The notes beneath the pieces were generated by a model. It did no database searches. It had not been told where the DNA came from and saw nothing but the letters and a program-made list of their open reading frames with translations. DNA of 64,000 nucleotides. It comes from Strongylocentrotus droebachiensis. Its lineage: Eukaryota; Echinodermata; Echinoidea; Camarodonta; Strongylocentrotidae. The stretch covers positions 124,001 to 188,000 of the forward strand of contig JAVYIG010000698.1 in NCBI GenBank assembly GCA_035222895.1. Direction: 5' to 3'. Positions 33,701 through 48,700 of this stretch are shown here, one piece after another (within the stretch, counting starts at the first letter, position 1; the number at the start of each line of letters is the position of its first letter). Both the position numbers and the translations under genes were made by a program.

Positions 33701-36700
33701 TTGAGATGAAAACTATGGAGGGGGTGGCGCGGCAAGAAGTATAACCCACTGACACAGACAGATAAATTAACTATTATAGCCTACCAAGAGATTACAAATG
33801 CTGCGTGAAGATTATTTTATCTCTTTTTCATTTGCCACTTACTTTATTAATATAGCTGCGCACTAATTGCTCTAATTTTATTCTAGGCGAGGGGGGAGGG
33901 TCACAGATGAAGGGAAGGGTGCACATTCTGAACCCTACCACCCATTATCTTCATGATTCAGACTGAAAATCATGACTATCACCTGGATCCAGATCTCATT
34001 TTATATATCACTTGACAGAAATCCTGCATCATTTTTGAACACACATCATGTCCTACACAACATACTGTCCCATCCCAAAATTACTTTTGATGGGGGTAGG
34101 AGGGGGGGGGGGGGTTGAAAGTTCTGAACCAAACCATGCACTATGAACATGTTTAGGATGGAAAATTATGTCTGCCACTTGCAACAGGTCTAATTTTATG
34201 TATTATCTGATCTATATCCTTATTTGACTCTGAGAACTCATATATCGGTTGCTAAGCATATTATCACCATAGCAACGGGAACTAAGCGATATATATCATT
34301 AAAATATGATGAAAATGCATCATCTGACATCATAATTCCTATCACAGTAGTCATCTGCTCAGTAATAGCTTCTTCTCGCGATATATTCTGTTTGTCAGGT
34401 CACTATGTTACCGTTGCTAAGGAGAAGACAGCCCTTAGCAACCAAATTTGCCATTTTGGCTCAAATCAAAATGTCAACTTTAGAGCGCTATAACTTTTTA
34501 GTTATAAAAGCAATAGACTTGCGATTTGCATATGATATCAACCATGTTTCTGAACAGTTTGTCAGCAAGTCTCAAGTCAGTTAGCATTATAATCAATTAA
34601 ATATGGAGAAATATGTATTTTGGCACAATTCATATTTCTGAAAAAATTGTAAAAATTACATTTTTGGCTCAAAATTATAATGCAAATCATTCCCAAACCT
34701 ATTGAATGAGGTATCATCTTGTAGAACATTTAATTTTCTTTCATATGACACCTTACACATGGTGAAATAAGGTACTGTTAAAAAGTAATCCCCCAAATTG
34801 TACAACACTAGTTATACATGGCGGCCATTTTGAAAAAAAGCCGCCATTTTTTTCTCCAAAAGCCGCCGTTTTTTCCAGTAGCAAATTGCAAAGGTAGTCC
34901 ACCTAGAAATTGTGCAGGGAGGTCCCCCGCACACGTTGAGACCAAACGACCTTTTACAATACGCCATGTCTCAAAACTCCCCAAAATGGTGTTTTGACCC
35001 CTAGGTATCATGTGTATGTTATCCTCAAATGAAACATTTTGATTGACAGAAAAGTTTTCACATTTCTGTTCTTAAATTTATAGGTGCACCTGCTACGATG
35101 TCAGGATCACAGACTCAACCACTTTCTCCTGACCTGATCAAGAAATGTGCAGATGATTTGAAATCCAAATACCGGACAACTTTCTGTAAGATCAGAGCTG
35201 ATCCTCTCGACCCTGATTCCATTGTGCAATTTGACGACATGTTTGTTAACCTTGTCCTGGAAGAGGAATATCGTAAAGGCAAGCGACCACTTACGTACAG
35301 GGATCTCTTTAATCACAAAGTCAATGGAGAGTTTCCCAAGCGGATTATGATTCAGGGAGAGGCTGGGGCTGGAAAGACAACATTCTGTTCGAAGATTGCC
35401 TGGGACTGGATAACTGAGAATCCTGTTCTCCCAAAGTTCTCGTGGGTACTTGTTATCCCTTTTCGTGAAGCCAAACAATACACGATCGGTGAGATTGTCA
35501 AGTTGTATCTCTCCAAGGACAACCCAGCAACAGCCTGCCAGATCACTGAGTACATCCGTTCAAATCCAAAAGATGTATTCATTGCGTTTGATGGATTAGA
35601 TGAGCTTGATGGCAAGGTTGTACAGCAAAGGAAAGCTGGTACAAAGTCAGAATGTCACCAGCCAAAGTCATCAAAACTAACAAGTGACACTTTGCAGCCA
35701 AGAGTCCACAGTGCAGAGGCAAGTGGAAGTGCTTCAGAGAGAGGTGGCATTGCACTTAGAGACATTCTTAGTTCAGATGAGCTTGCTGCTTGCTCAGTGT
35801 TTGTGACAAGTCGCCCATGGAAGGTCAAAGAGATTAGATGGGACAATAGTCTACGGAAACTGTACACTTTCATGTTTGTAGAAGGGTTTAGTAAGGAGAA
35901 TGTGGAGTTGTACATTCACAAGTACTTTCAAGATGATGGGGCCAAAGCAGATCAGCTTATCCAATTAACCAAAGACAATGTCATCATATCTGAGAATATG
36001 GCCCCGTATCCTATCTACATAGCTATGCTCTGTCTTATGTGGAGAGAACTTGGTGACGAAAAACAAGAAAAGTTGAAGTCATTACAAACTTTTTCTCAAA
36101 TATTTGATGAAATGTTTGAATTCTTGAAGGTGCATTATGCTCAGAAAGAGATCACAGATTTAGACAGCCAAGATTTCCAAGCCTTTCGCTGTCAAATTGA
36201 GAAGCTCATGGAACCAGTTGCCAAAGTTGCTTTCACCGGGCTACAAGAAAACACCCTTAGTTTCAAAGAAGGTGATTTTGAACAGTGCTCAGACTCCATT
36301 GAAACAGCTTGCAGAGTGGGGGTGTTGTCTAAGGAGAACAAATTGTTGTCTATACATGATAAGAGCAGTCCGTTCCTGCAGTCTACTTTCTTCTTTCCAC
36401 ACAAACTCTTTCAGGAGTACATGGCTGGGGTCCATCTTGCTTCCCTGTATGAATTAGATCCCAATGAATTCAACAGGCTGATTGAGCAAGTAGTACTGCC
36501 TAGGAAAGAAGAGTTTAGGTATCTCCTGTACTTCACTGTATCACGGGACAAAACTGTTGCACACCATGTCATGAAATGCATGGTAGAGGGTAACACCACA
36601 AACCCACAGGAGATGAATTTCTTGGTTGATGTATCCTTTGAGAGTCAGTACCTAGATACTGCAGCCTTGTTGAGGGGTGGAATGTCATCTCTGTACATAC

Positions 36701-39700
36701 ACCCATCCATGACAGCACACACCGTAGCAGGTTATGTATTCACTGGACTAGGTGTACATAAAGATGTGGTAAGTTTGATATCTTACGTACATTAATAAGT
36801 ATTACAATTTAAAGGGGATGTCCACCCTGATATTAAGTAGGTTTGAATAGAAGCAGAAAATGAGAAAAACATTATTAAACTGACTTAAAATTCAAAAGTT
36901 TCCTATTTTAAATTGAATATTGCTCAATAATTTGTTTCTCTCCTTTTCCTGATTTTATTAAAACCAACTTAATATCTGGGTGGACTTCCCCTTCAATTGC
37001 AAACCCAATGGGCATCTACAGACATGCATTTTTTTTAGGAATGGGTATTTAATATTTATTTATTCATTTATTTGTTCATGGTATGAATCAAAAAATGATT
37101 AGCAGCCAATGGCTGAATTGTTCACATTTTACAAGCATGTTTTAAAAATACATAAAAATACAATACTAAAAGTGGTAAGAATATCCAAAAGCCAGATGAT
37201 ACTCATGGTATATAGAACACTGTAGATTAAATCATTTCAGAAAAACAAAAACAATACAAGTATAAGTCATGAAACATAATTCATGGAGAGAAGTAAATTG
37301 CACTTTTGATCAATAAATTATGTCCATCATTCCCACATTCTATCCGTCCTCTTCTGCCCCCTCTCTTTCCCCTACTCTCTCTCTCTCTCTCACTCTCACT
37401 CTCTCCCTCTCTCAGGCTCTCTCTCTCTCTCTCTCTTGCGTGTGGGTTGTCGGCAGATATATCAATAATTTGGTTACAGATATTTGCTTTAATTCATAGT
37501 TCAAAGTATTTATGATAAGTTCAAAAGAGAATATAAATCTAATCAATGGTATGAGTATTAAAAAAAGTTTAAGAAATATTGCATAATCACAATTTACAAA
37601 CCATCAAATTGGTCAATAAATTGTATCGAATTCTTTTGCAGGGCTTGAATAGCATGTAAAATTGTACACATGGTATTATAATCTAATTAACACTAAATAA
37701 TTTACAACAATGACAAGATAAACGCATTAAACCGAGGATAAAGGGATTTTGCGGGTACTTTTACCTAAGCATGATGCACAACAGATTTATTTATGGATCC
37801 CCCTCCCCCTTTACTTTAAATTTAAATTCAAGAGCCTGATGAGGTAGAGGAGGAGCACTTCTTTTGAAGCGCTCCGTTTTAAGACTTCAGACTAGGTTTG
37901 GCCATTTCGCAATGATCGACAATGTAAAGTTGATTGCAATGGAGGAAGCCCATGGTGAAAGTTTGATGATGGGCTGGTCAATCTTTTGAACAGACTCAAT
38001 GCTAGTTTCTCTCGTCATTCATTGAGAGTGGGCAGTTCCAATTCTTTTAGAGCATGTTGGTAAGTACAGTAGTGCAGTCCAAGCACACGGCAGCATGCTC
38101 ATTTTTTGATTCTTTCAATCTGATTACTTTGGTTTTCAGTTAGCCCAGAGGGCCAAGCAGGGGCACAGTATTCTACCATGGGCCGAACGTAAGAAAAGTA
38201 GACAAATTTGATCATTTGCTGGAAGTTTGAATCTGTTTAATATTCTGAGTATGTATAGTTTTGTGCTTGCTCGCTTGACAATATTATTCACATGATATGA
38301 ACATTTCAGATCATGTTTAACCAGTACTCCAGGGGGGTGTTTCATAAAGCTGTTCGTAAAGTTACGCATGACTTAACAAATGACTTATATATGAAAAGCC
38401 AAATGGGATGCTCAATCATTTTTAACTGCATCAACTTAAGTTGAACTGTGCAGATGTAGATTAATTATAGTAACGCTGCCTTGCGTCCTTCCGTGCGTCC
38501 GTCCGTGCGTCCTTCCGTGCGTCCGTAACAAATTTGATTTCTGATTGATAACTTCAGTAATGTTTGACGGATTTTAATGAAATTTGATATGAAGGTACAT
38601 GATATAGAAATACAGGCTAAGTTCGTTTTCGGAGTATGTAGGTCAAAGGTCATAGCTCATTAAATATGCGAAAAACTACACATCTGGTTTCCGATCGATA
38701 ACTTTAGTAATGTTTGACGGATTTTAATGAAATTTGATATGAAGGTACATGATATCGAAATACAGGCTAAGTTTGATTTCGGAGTATGTAGGCCAAACGT
38801 CAAAAGTCATAGCTCATTAAATATGCAAAAAACTACACATCTGGTTTCCGATCGATAACTTTAGTAATGTTTGACGGATTTTAATGAAATTTGATATGAA
38901 GGTACATGATATCGAAATACAGGCTAAGTTTGATTTCGGAGTATGTAGGCCAAACGTCAAAAGTCATAGCTCATTAAATATGCGAAAAAATACAATCTGG
39001 TTTCCGATCGATAACTTTAGTAATGTTTGACAGATTTTAATGAAATTTGATATGAAGGTACATGATATCAAAATACAGGCTAAGTTCAATTTCCGAGTAT
39101 GTAGGTCAAAGGTCATAGCTCATTAAATATGCGAATCTGGTTTCCGATCCATAACTTTAGTATTGGTTGACGGATTTTAATGAAATTAACGAATGTTAGA
39201 CAAATTTAATGAAATTTAATATGAAGGTACATGGTATCAAAATACATGTACAGCCTAAGTTCGATTTCTGAGTATGTAGGTCAAAGGTGAAATGTAATAG
39301 CTCATTAAATAGGCAAAGCACCCAGCACTATACAAAATCAAATTAATAAAGTTTCAAATAATTTATACACAAAACAACATTTAAGAGAGAAAGAAAGAGA
39401 TGAGAAGGAAGCATTACAAATTTGCACAAGTCTTCAAGGAGATGTCTTTAATACAATATTTACACTAATGATATTTTTAAGTGGGTATACTACGGCAATG
39501 ATGATTATTGACTGTCCATTTTTTTTGTAGTGGAGGGGAGGGGGGGGGGTTGATGTGAAACATACATTATGATAATACTTGAGCAGTATCATTTCATATA
39601 CCCATCACTATAGGCATATGATAAATATCAACAGTCAACTATTTGAATTAGTTTTATTGGACTACCAACCCTTTTCTGGTTGGAAAATAAACTGTCTGCT

Positions 39701-42700
39701 TGAAATGGCATCCTACACCTCAGTTTTGCTGCAACCAGTCCTCTTGATCATTTGATGCTCAGACTTCAGAGTAACCCTTAATTTTGATGGATGGAATAAT
39801 TTAGGGCCCTTTAAAAATGGCCTTTACCATGCTGCATTGCAGATAAAATGTTATAGCAGGCCTTCCTTTGCAAATAAATTTGGGATCATATAGGTTTCGT
39901 AGCACTACTCTGATGATATCGACCACTGTATTAAGTAACCATTCTGTAATCATTCAATGAGACTTTCTTAATGCAGGCCGAGTGACAGAAGCATCAACAA
40001 AATCTGAGGTGGTCTTAAACTTTATCAATGGACTCTGACTTTCTCATATTTTAATTTTTTGTTTGTTTTGTTTTTGTTTTTGCTTTTGATTTAGATCGAT
40101 CTTGGAGTAAATGGAGAATTTGGACCAATTATATCACATGATATGGGGGAGATTATATGCTCTGTGCCCTCTCTAGAGGATGTTACACTATTTCAAGCTG
40201 CCTTGCACAGTGACTTCTATGCAGTTCTTGCTAAAGAAGGAAACAAGTCCAAGGTGAGTGAAAAAACACATTGTAATGCCGTAGTCTAGCCTAAGGGGGC
40301 GCTTTGTCAAGACGCAGAACATCAATCGCTTGAAAATTTGAAAAATCACTGTGATTACAGTTGTAGAAAAAAAATTAAGTTGGGTCAGGAATTTAAAAGT
40401 TAAAAACTAAAATGTGTATTGTTTTTGTCATTCTGTCACTTTGCATCCTCCCAGTAAGATTTACACGAGGATGTTGCAAAATTTTCTCACAACAAAATAC
40501 AAAATTGTAGTGGGAGAGGGGGGGGGGGGTAAACCTTCCCCCTTCAGTTGCCAAACCTCCTTAAATATCCCACGCACCTCCTCCCCCCATTCCTGCCATG
40601 ACAAGATATTGCTGCCCCTGAATGTTTGATTTAGGGATAAACCATAATAAACTTGAGTATTGAATGGGAAATGCACATAGGGAGTCAATACATGCAAAGT
40701 GTTCAAATAATTTAAAGCCTATCAGAAAAGGTTTTTATTGCCAAGTCTTGAATTATATTTAGTGTTCACTTAACTTCTTTCTGATTTTACGTTCATGACA
40801 TGTTGCATTAACCTCAATTTAAAATTTCTGCATCATGTCAGGGTTTCTTTTTACTATTTAGTTTTGACTATACAACCGTCTGTAGTGTATATTGGATTCC
40901 GGACCAAAGTTTGTGAAGTCAAAGAATCAATTTGGAGAATGTTCTAAAGTAATATGAATCAAATATGACATTTATTTTTAAAATTGCCACTCACAGGCCA
41001 ACAGCTTTTGTGGCTAAAATCACAGTGCACATACCTGCTTAAATGTAAATAAAAATATGGCTGATGATGATGATATCTAATTGAAAAGGGAATTGAGATG
41101 AAAATAAGAGATGAACTTGCATTTTAAGAATGCTATTCAATTTGTCGACAAACTCGATTTCCTGGTACATCATAGTTATTTACATTTAAAGCGACTACCT
41201 ATATTCTTTATTTCTGATATTACTGTTTTTCTTTCCTAATCACTGTCTGAGTCGCTGCTCTGATGTCGTATTCGATGTCCTGCATCCTGCTAAATTTGCT
41301 TGATAGTCCTTGGTAGCGGCACCCTATGTACATGTAGCACGGTGTTTCCTTCTTAGCACATGAGCAGTTCTTCTTGCACCCTTCAGTACATCCGCATGAT
41401 ATAGCCTTCTTCATTGAAACAGGCCAGGCTTGATGGGTACTTCGAACAGGATGCACGTGCTGATCATCCAGATTCCACCCAAATTCTGTCCAGGGTGGGG
41501 TTTTAGGCTTGGCAATGTGTGCTCTCTTATTCATCATCGTTGCAAGGGCATGCAGCTCTCTTTACATGAAGAAAAAATGCGTCTCCTGTTTGGGGGGGGG
41601 GGGGAGGAGCCTTAGGAGAGTATAGATCTGTTGTTCAAAAACTTGTATGCTCTGAGATTGCCCAGATCAGACTCCTTGAAGTCATCACTTGCTGAGGTGT
41701 TAATATATGTTGTGATGGCCCTAATACCTCCTTGATTAGTTCTCTGGATATAACGTCAGTGATGGCCCTTGCCTTGGGGTTCTCACCAAGTCAACAATCT
41801 CTAGTTCTCCATCACTAGCAATGATCTGTGTCATACGCAGAAGAGCAGCTACTTCATCACTCTTCCCTGATTTAGCTCTTGTGGGCCCAGACTTCTTTTG
41901 TTTCTTGTTTTGTGTGTGGAACGTGTTCAGCTTCATAATACTTGTCTTCTTCTGAAGACTGGACAGTGATTGAGACAGTGCCTCCACGCCTATTTGTTTA
42001 ACACTGCTCAAGTTGTCCTAAACTGTGCAATCAGCTCATTGCCCAGTTGACACATTTATCAGGGATGTTGTAGTTGCTCTGGATGGATTCGTCTCAACTA
42101 CTACCATTACCTTGATGACCATCTCTGTGTCCCTTGTTACTCGACATACACCAGATTCATTGTTAGGGCTGGGTGAAAGAAGATGCAGCATCGATATTTA
42201 CTGTGCAGAGACAGATGTGATGGGTTTTAATTGTTTAAACCCTTTTTATCCATGCGGCGGGGTTAGGTGTAATTCCGTCATGACTGCTTTCTTCTTTACT
42301 TGGCATCTGCATTTGTCTGTTCAAGAAGCATGTCAGGAGAAACACAATTGTGCTTGCCATCTGCTCTCCTTGCAACAAATGCACCCGCCATAAGTGCTTC
42401 ATGTACATCAGGGGCTGTTTTAGGAAGATTTTTCATCTCATCAAGATAGAGAGGCAGAGACTGCTTGCCCATATTTGTAATGCCCTGCTGCTTTGAGGTA
42501 AGGTATCATTCAATATGATTCACAGACATGTCCTACCCAGTCAGCTTCTCGCTGGTAGTAGTTAAATCTATGCAGAACATCAGGAAGGTGGACCAGAAGA
42601 TTGCTGTTGGTTGATCAACCATTGATTCTGGGAAAAGTTCCTGAAGGGCTGATAACTGTTCATGGGAATTCTGAAGCATTTGCAACTTTTCAGTGGCAGT

Positions 42701-45700
42701 GATGTCTTTTTCATAGTGCATTTTCAAGACAGATTCCACCTCAGGCTTCCAGTGATCTGTTTCTCTGTCTGCTGCCCATCATGTCTAGAATGCTTCCTAG
42801 TAGAGGCGCCACATAGTTTCGCTCAGGATTCTGAGGGCATGTATGGCCTGGTAGTAGTCGGCTTTATCACCAAACATCTTCTTGGCAGCCCCTTCCTGGC
42901 ACAGACCAGCTGCAACAAGAAAATCTTCTGCACCTGCCGCCCTAAAGATCTGCAAACTGCTTTCATGTAGTTGTGAGCTTGATGAAAGCCACCCAGCAGT
43001 AAGACCACATTGCTGAACTCACTACGATGCTTGTCTCTGATGGCTACAGCGAGCTCATATGTAGCCTGATCTCCAGTTATAATTGTGTATTTGTTACCAC
43101 GTGCATGTGATGTCCTGACAAGTCAAATCATCATTTCCTTTAGTACAGTAGGGTCAGTTGGAGAAGATGGGATCAGAGGAAGATAGCCAATGATTCTAGC
43201 CTGTCTATGTGGATGGAGGTCAGCACGGAATGAGGAAAAGCCCGGAAGTCCTGCTTCTAAAACTCTAGGAGCATCCACCAGTTGCGAAGTTGTGATCATT
43301 CTACCGAAGCGCCACATAAGCAGAACGTCCTCAGTCTGCATGGCCATCTGAAGAGTGAGTGAGTCTGGAACCATATTGTATGCAGATGTGAGGTTTGATT
43401 GAGAACCAAAATATGTGACCCATAGTATTCATGTAATTTATGTTTCAAGATGGTCGCCCGGTATTTATCTCCTTTATCGACACCAAGCTCCTCAAGAATG
43501 TCTCGGTACCTTACGCGGATGATTCTATGAGGAATGTGGACAGACCAGGAGCTGGAAAAGAGGAGCTTCCAGCTCATCTACAACATCATAAGGGTTTAAC
43601 TTTGACCGACCAGAATGCGAAGAGCCTTAAATTTGTTCATATATGTTGTTACACACGTAACTGGATGAAAAATATGCTTATCACAGATTCTTGTTGGCAT
43701 ATGATGCATTTTGTGTAGTCAGTGCTCATATCTTTGGAAGAATAGCAGGCACATGCTTCATGGACATGGCACTATCTGCCACACGTTTTCTTGGCTGGTT
43801 ACTCATCTTGCTGTAGGAACCTATAATATAGAGGGGTGTATCATTTGAATAATAGTTGCACTGTATTTATATTTCATATATACCTAACTTTGAAATGTTA
43901 CTTTACATTAGCAGGCAAACTTTCACTCTTTCTTGTAATTCTTGTAAGATCTTAAAAGACAGACCCAGGAATTCTGAAATTCATCTAGTATGAGGTTGCT
44001 TTGGTCAATGTCACCCTCTTATACCTATATCAATTATAAAACAACATTGAGATGGGGGTAATAGGTATATTAGTATTGGATTAACAGGAGCATTGGATGT
44101 AACAAACATGTAAAGTCATCACAAAAGGTTGCAAATCCGATTTAAGTGTTGTGATCCAAAACACAAGATGGAACAAAATTTATGCTACATTATATTAAGG
44201 TTTATTCTAATCTACAAGTGTTAAAGTGGAACTAGTATAAGAAACTATATATTTATTGGTTCACTTTCTCTTATATTTACATCAGGTAATGTTTTAATAC
44301 AGAGTGCTTGAGACGAATCTTCAGGATTGCTCCATAGTGATGCCAGATGATTACATATATGGAAATTCTGTAATAAGCTGCTAGATAATATTTTATCAAT
44401 AATCCAAAAGTTTGCTAAGAGTAAAAATATTCTGATTTGAGTTAGCAAAACTTACTACATCCTCAAACCTACAACTGAAATTCCTACCTCATACCAAAAG
44501 GTTCAAGCTGGTTAGGAAGTTTCTGATAGTTTCTTCATCATTCTATTAGTTGAAATGTACTTGCAATGTTTGATTTCCTGTCTCTCTGATGTTGCTAACA
44601 ACTCTGTTTAGTCATTTATAGAAAAAGGGAAGAATGCAATTAATCATTCACGTTTCAGTTGCAAACTTGACACATACGGTATGCGGCAATGATGACTCAT
44701 ATTAAATGTATTATCAGGGAACTAAACTGCATATTGTCCAAAATGAACTTTGTTATGCTATAACTTTTTTTACATGAAAAGCAAAACATCTGTAATTTTC
44801 AGATCATATTCAACTAATATTACATACCTGCCAACCCTTACAAATAATCCGGAATATTCTGTTTTTCTGGATTAGTCATTTATAGAACTTCATTAAAATA
44901 TTTGTAGATCCAGACAGGATTCTATGTTTTATTTGACCATGTCATACAAAAACCAAGATTCTACAATTACCTTACACAATTTGTATTAATTACAAATCAG
45001 AATTACTAATTTTTGGGTGAATTTATGAATTGCCCCTGCCACTTGTGTCTCCCCCATCGCCCAGCCCAACCGTTCACTGTCCCTTCAATCATTAAGAAAA
45101 AGGATAGAATGCAATTAGATGATTCACGTTTCAGTTGCAAGGGCAAACCTGACAGATATGCGGCAATGACGACGCACGTTAAACGTATCATCAAGGAACT
45201 GGTCTGTGCATATTGTCCAAAATGAACTTTACTACGCTATACATTTTTTTACATAAAAATCAATGAACCTGTAATTTTCAGATCGTATTCAACTAATATT
45301 AGGAAGGTTTTCTATATATTTTTAATTCTTCAGTTTCAAAAGTGATTGAAATATGGAGAAATAACTCCACCAGGTGTAAATGGGTACCTGATATTATTCA
45401 GCACTAGTTACTTTGGCAGCTCGGCTACGACCAGGGTAATATGCGTAAAGCACCATGAGCGTCAGAGCTTGGCGAATACTGGTGCTATATAATTATCCTA
45501 TTATTTATTATTATTATTATTATGTAAAATAAATTCAATCATCATGAATGTGGTATCATCTTGTAGATAATTTAATTTTCTTTCATTGATACCACATGCA
45601 TGGTAAAATGATGTTCTGTAACAAAATTATCTTCTAATTATTGACTATTTTTTTTCCAGAAAAACATTGTCAGGGTAGTCCACCTAGAAATTGTGCAGGA

Positions 45701-48700
45701 AGATCCTATGATCATGTTTATACCGACCGACCTACAACATCCCGACCAAAACCCCCCAAATTAAGGTTTTGCCCCCTAGGTATTCAGTTATTTTGTTGTT
45801 GCCTTGATGGTATTATGTCTTCATTCAACAGAACTATAGTACATACAAATTATTAAAACATAGCAGGCCACATAATACAAACCACAAAGGAAAATTATAT
45901 TAAGGAATGTATATGTTCTATAGCTAGACCACTTTCATGTACAATATAACATCTATTATTATAATCATCATAATCATTTTACGCTTGTAAATAAAATTAT
46001 CATTCTTTAAACTCTCTAATAGAATATTATCTTTAGCAATGCTGGTCTAAATATTTGAATTACAATGAAAAGGTGCTATACTGAATATTTTACTGAGAAG
46101 ATTTGCATTTAATTCACATACCTCTAAAATACAGTAGAATCACTGCAATTCGCTCCTACGCTCAGGAATTCCTGATCTTCCTCTTACCTGAATCTTCAGT
46201 ATGGTCATATCCTATTGGACTGTCTATCCCTGACTCTTGACAAAGGCCTTATATTTTCATGCACTTTTGATCTTACTATAATGTACATAAAAATCACCTG
46301 AAGGTACTAAGTATTTTAAAACATATAAATAATACACATTCTGACTTCTCACTGTCTGATTTAACTTATAAAAGTATACAAAGGACTAATATTGGGAAAA
46401 CTACTCTGTGCAAATAAATACTAGCCCCAACAAGACCCTTTCATTGATGCGGTCTCTGACCACATGTTTACAAAATTCCTGCTCCCCCTCCATCTACCAG
46501 TGTTAACCCTATTTAGCCCAGGGGGGGGGGGGGAGGGCTTTAGAAGCCCCCCCCCCTCGACATTTTACGCGATAATTTTTTAACGCAAGAAAATCTTGCA
46601 CTGAAATTTTGTGACTTTTTTCTTTCGAGTCTTGCGCATCTTTTGAAAGAAATTTTTTGAAAATCAAACCTACCATTATGAAGTCACGTGTCATTTTGTC
46701 TTTGCATGTCAGCCCGAAAATCGCTCATTTTTGTGATTTGTGTACAAAACATATGGAAATTTCATTTTTCAAATAAAGAGATAAAACATTGGTTATTGGT
46801 CTTGTTTATAGTTTAGGTGTTTATTTTTGGGTCCAAATAGTTGAATTATAGTTGGAAATAAAATAAAGCCATAAAAACAATAAAATACATAAGTTAAAAA
46901 AAACAAAGAAATACATGAAAAATTATCAAAACAATAGATAACATAAGGAATAACCCTGGTTTTTCAATTTTTTGTGTTGTATTATTATTCCAAATGGTCT
47001 AAAAATATATGTAGTGAGAAAGAATGCTTAAAATATGAATAATGTCTGATTTATGGGCAAAAATGTGAATTTGATGACCTTATTTGCATAAATTACCATA
47101 AATATGTTAATGAGTGAATTTTTCAAAAAATTGAAATTACCATAGTATTCTATACACTTCACTTGACATGTATGCAAATTTTCGCGACGATCGAGATCAT
47201 AGGGGGGGCCTTAGAGGCCCCCCCCCCCCCGGGCTATGCAGTTTCAAAATAGCCCGGGCTAAATAGGGTTAAACCTATTTCAGTCATTCAATTTCTGTAC
47301 AGATCAAGACTCTCTGCCTCACACCAGCCTCATCACATGATGACAGCTAGTAAACAAAAGTTATATAAAGAGAAACATACATGTTGATCTAGAAGTATAT
47401 GTAAATTAATGAAATTGAAAATCTATTTGGCAAATTAACGTAACCTTCATATTGTAGTTATGTTCAAGATGAGCTGGGTATTACTCAGCGTCCTGTGTTT
47501 GTTTTTGTTCATAAATATTTTGGATGGATGCAATTACTCAGATGAATACGCAGTAGTTACATGTACTACGGCTATAATAGTAAAAGTTAGTCCTATAAAT
47601 CTTTTTTGATGCATTTTCTGCGCCCACTACCCTGAACTAACCGATTTTTGAACTTAACCCGGCACTAAAATCTATAATAAACTGTAAGACTAAACCTAAG
47701 CTCAAAGCCTATTTGCAGCTCTCATGCGGATCCTATATATATTTGTGACTTAATAAAGCCCAGAACATTTGTCAACTGAGCTTAGCCATACACATACATG
47801 TATATTGGAGCACCCAGTTATATTTGCAGTCATTCAATAAATACATGTATTCTGGTAATGTACTTTAATGAATCACTGTTTGTATCACTATGTAGTGAGA
47901 AAATGCACTATGGCTGTGTTTGTCGATCCTCCTGTTGTTTTAACGCATGCCCATCAACAATTTTGCTGTGCTTTCCATCTTGTACTATCCAAATTCTTAA
48001 CTTGATCCCTGCACCAAAAAGTATTCCTATCACTAAACCTGAGCTCAAACCTATTTGTAGCCCTTATCCAAATCCTATATTTGACTATATAAAGCCCATT
48101 GCATTTGTCACCCAAGCATAGCCATACACATACATGTATATCAGAGCACCCAGTTATATTTGCAGTAATTCAATGAAAACGTGTACTCTGGTAATGTACT
48201 TGTATGAATCACTGTTTGTATACATGTAGGTCCAAACTGTCTTGCTATGGGATGTGAGTTGTCCAACATCAGCCTCTTCACATTACCTAGCGGATGCTTT
48301 GTGTTCCATGCCAAACTTGATTCACCTGATACTACATGGAAAGGATTTCCGGGAGGAGTTCTATTCTACACTGAATGCAAAGGCGTCAACCTTACAGGTA
48401 TGTATGTGTGTTTGTACTCTATATCCATGCCATGATGAATTCAGGTACACATGCAGCAGTGGAGATGATTTTAAGGAGTTTTTATGCCTCAGTTACGAAG
48501 TAGCCGGAGGCATTATGTTTTCGGGTTGTCCGTCCGTCCGTCTGTACGTCTGTACATACGTCTGTACGTACGTACTTCCCGTTCTTGTGATCGCGTTATC
48601 TGAAGAACCGGTTGATGGATTTCTGCCAAACTTTGGTCATGTTTGTTTCTTACAGAGCGGATGAACTGATTAGATTTTGGGGTCACGAGGTCAAAGGTCA

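Noticed and set aside
38470..39330. Possible CRISPR-like array
   Set aside because: Units of about 155 bp repeat along their whole length with no short repeat plus unique spacer layout, and the genome is animal.
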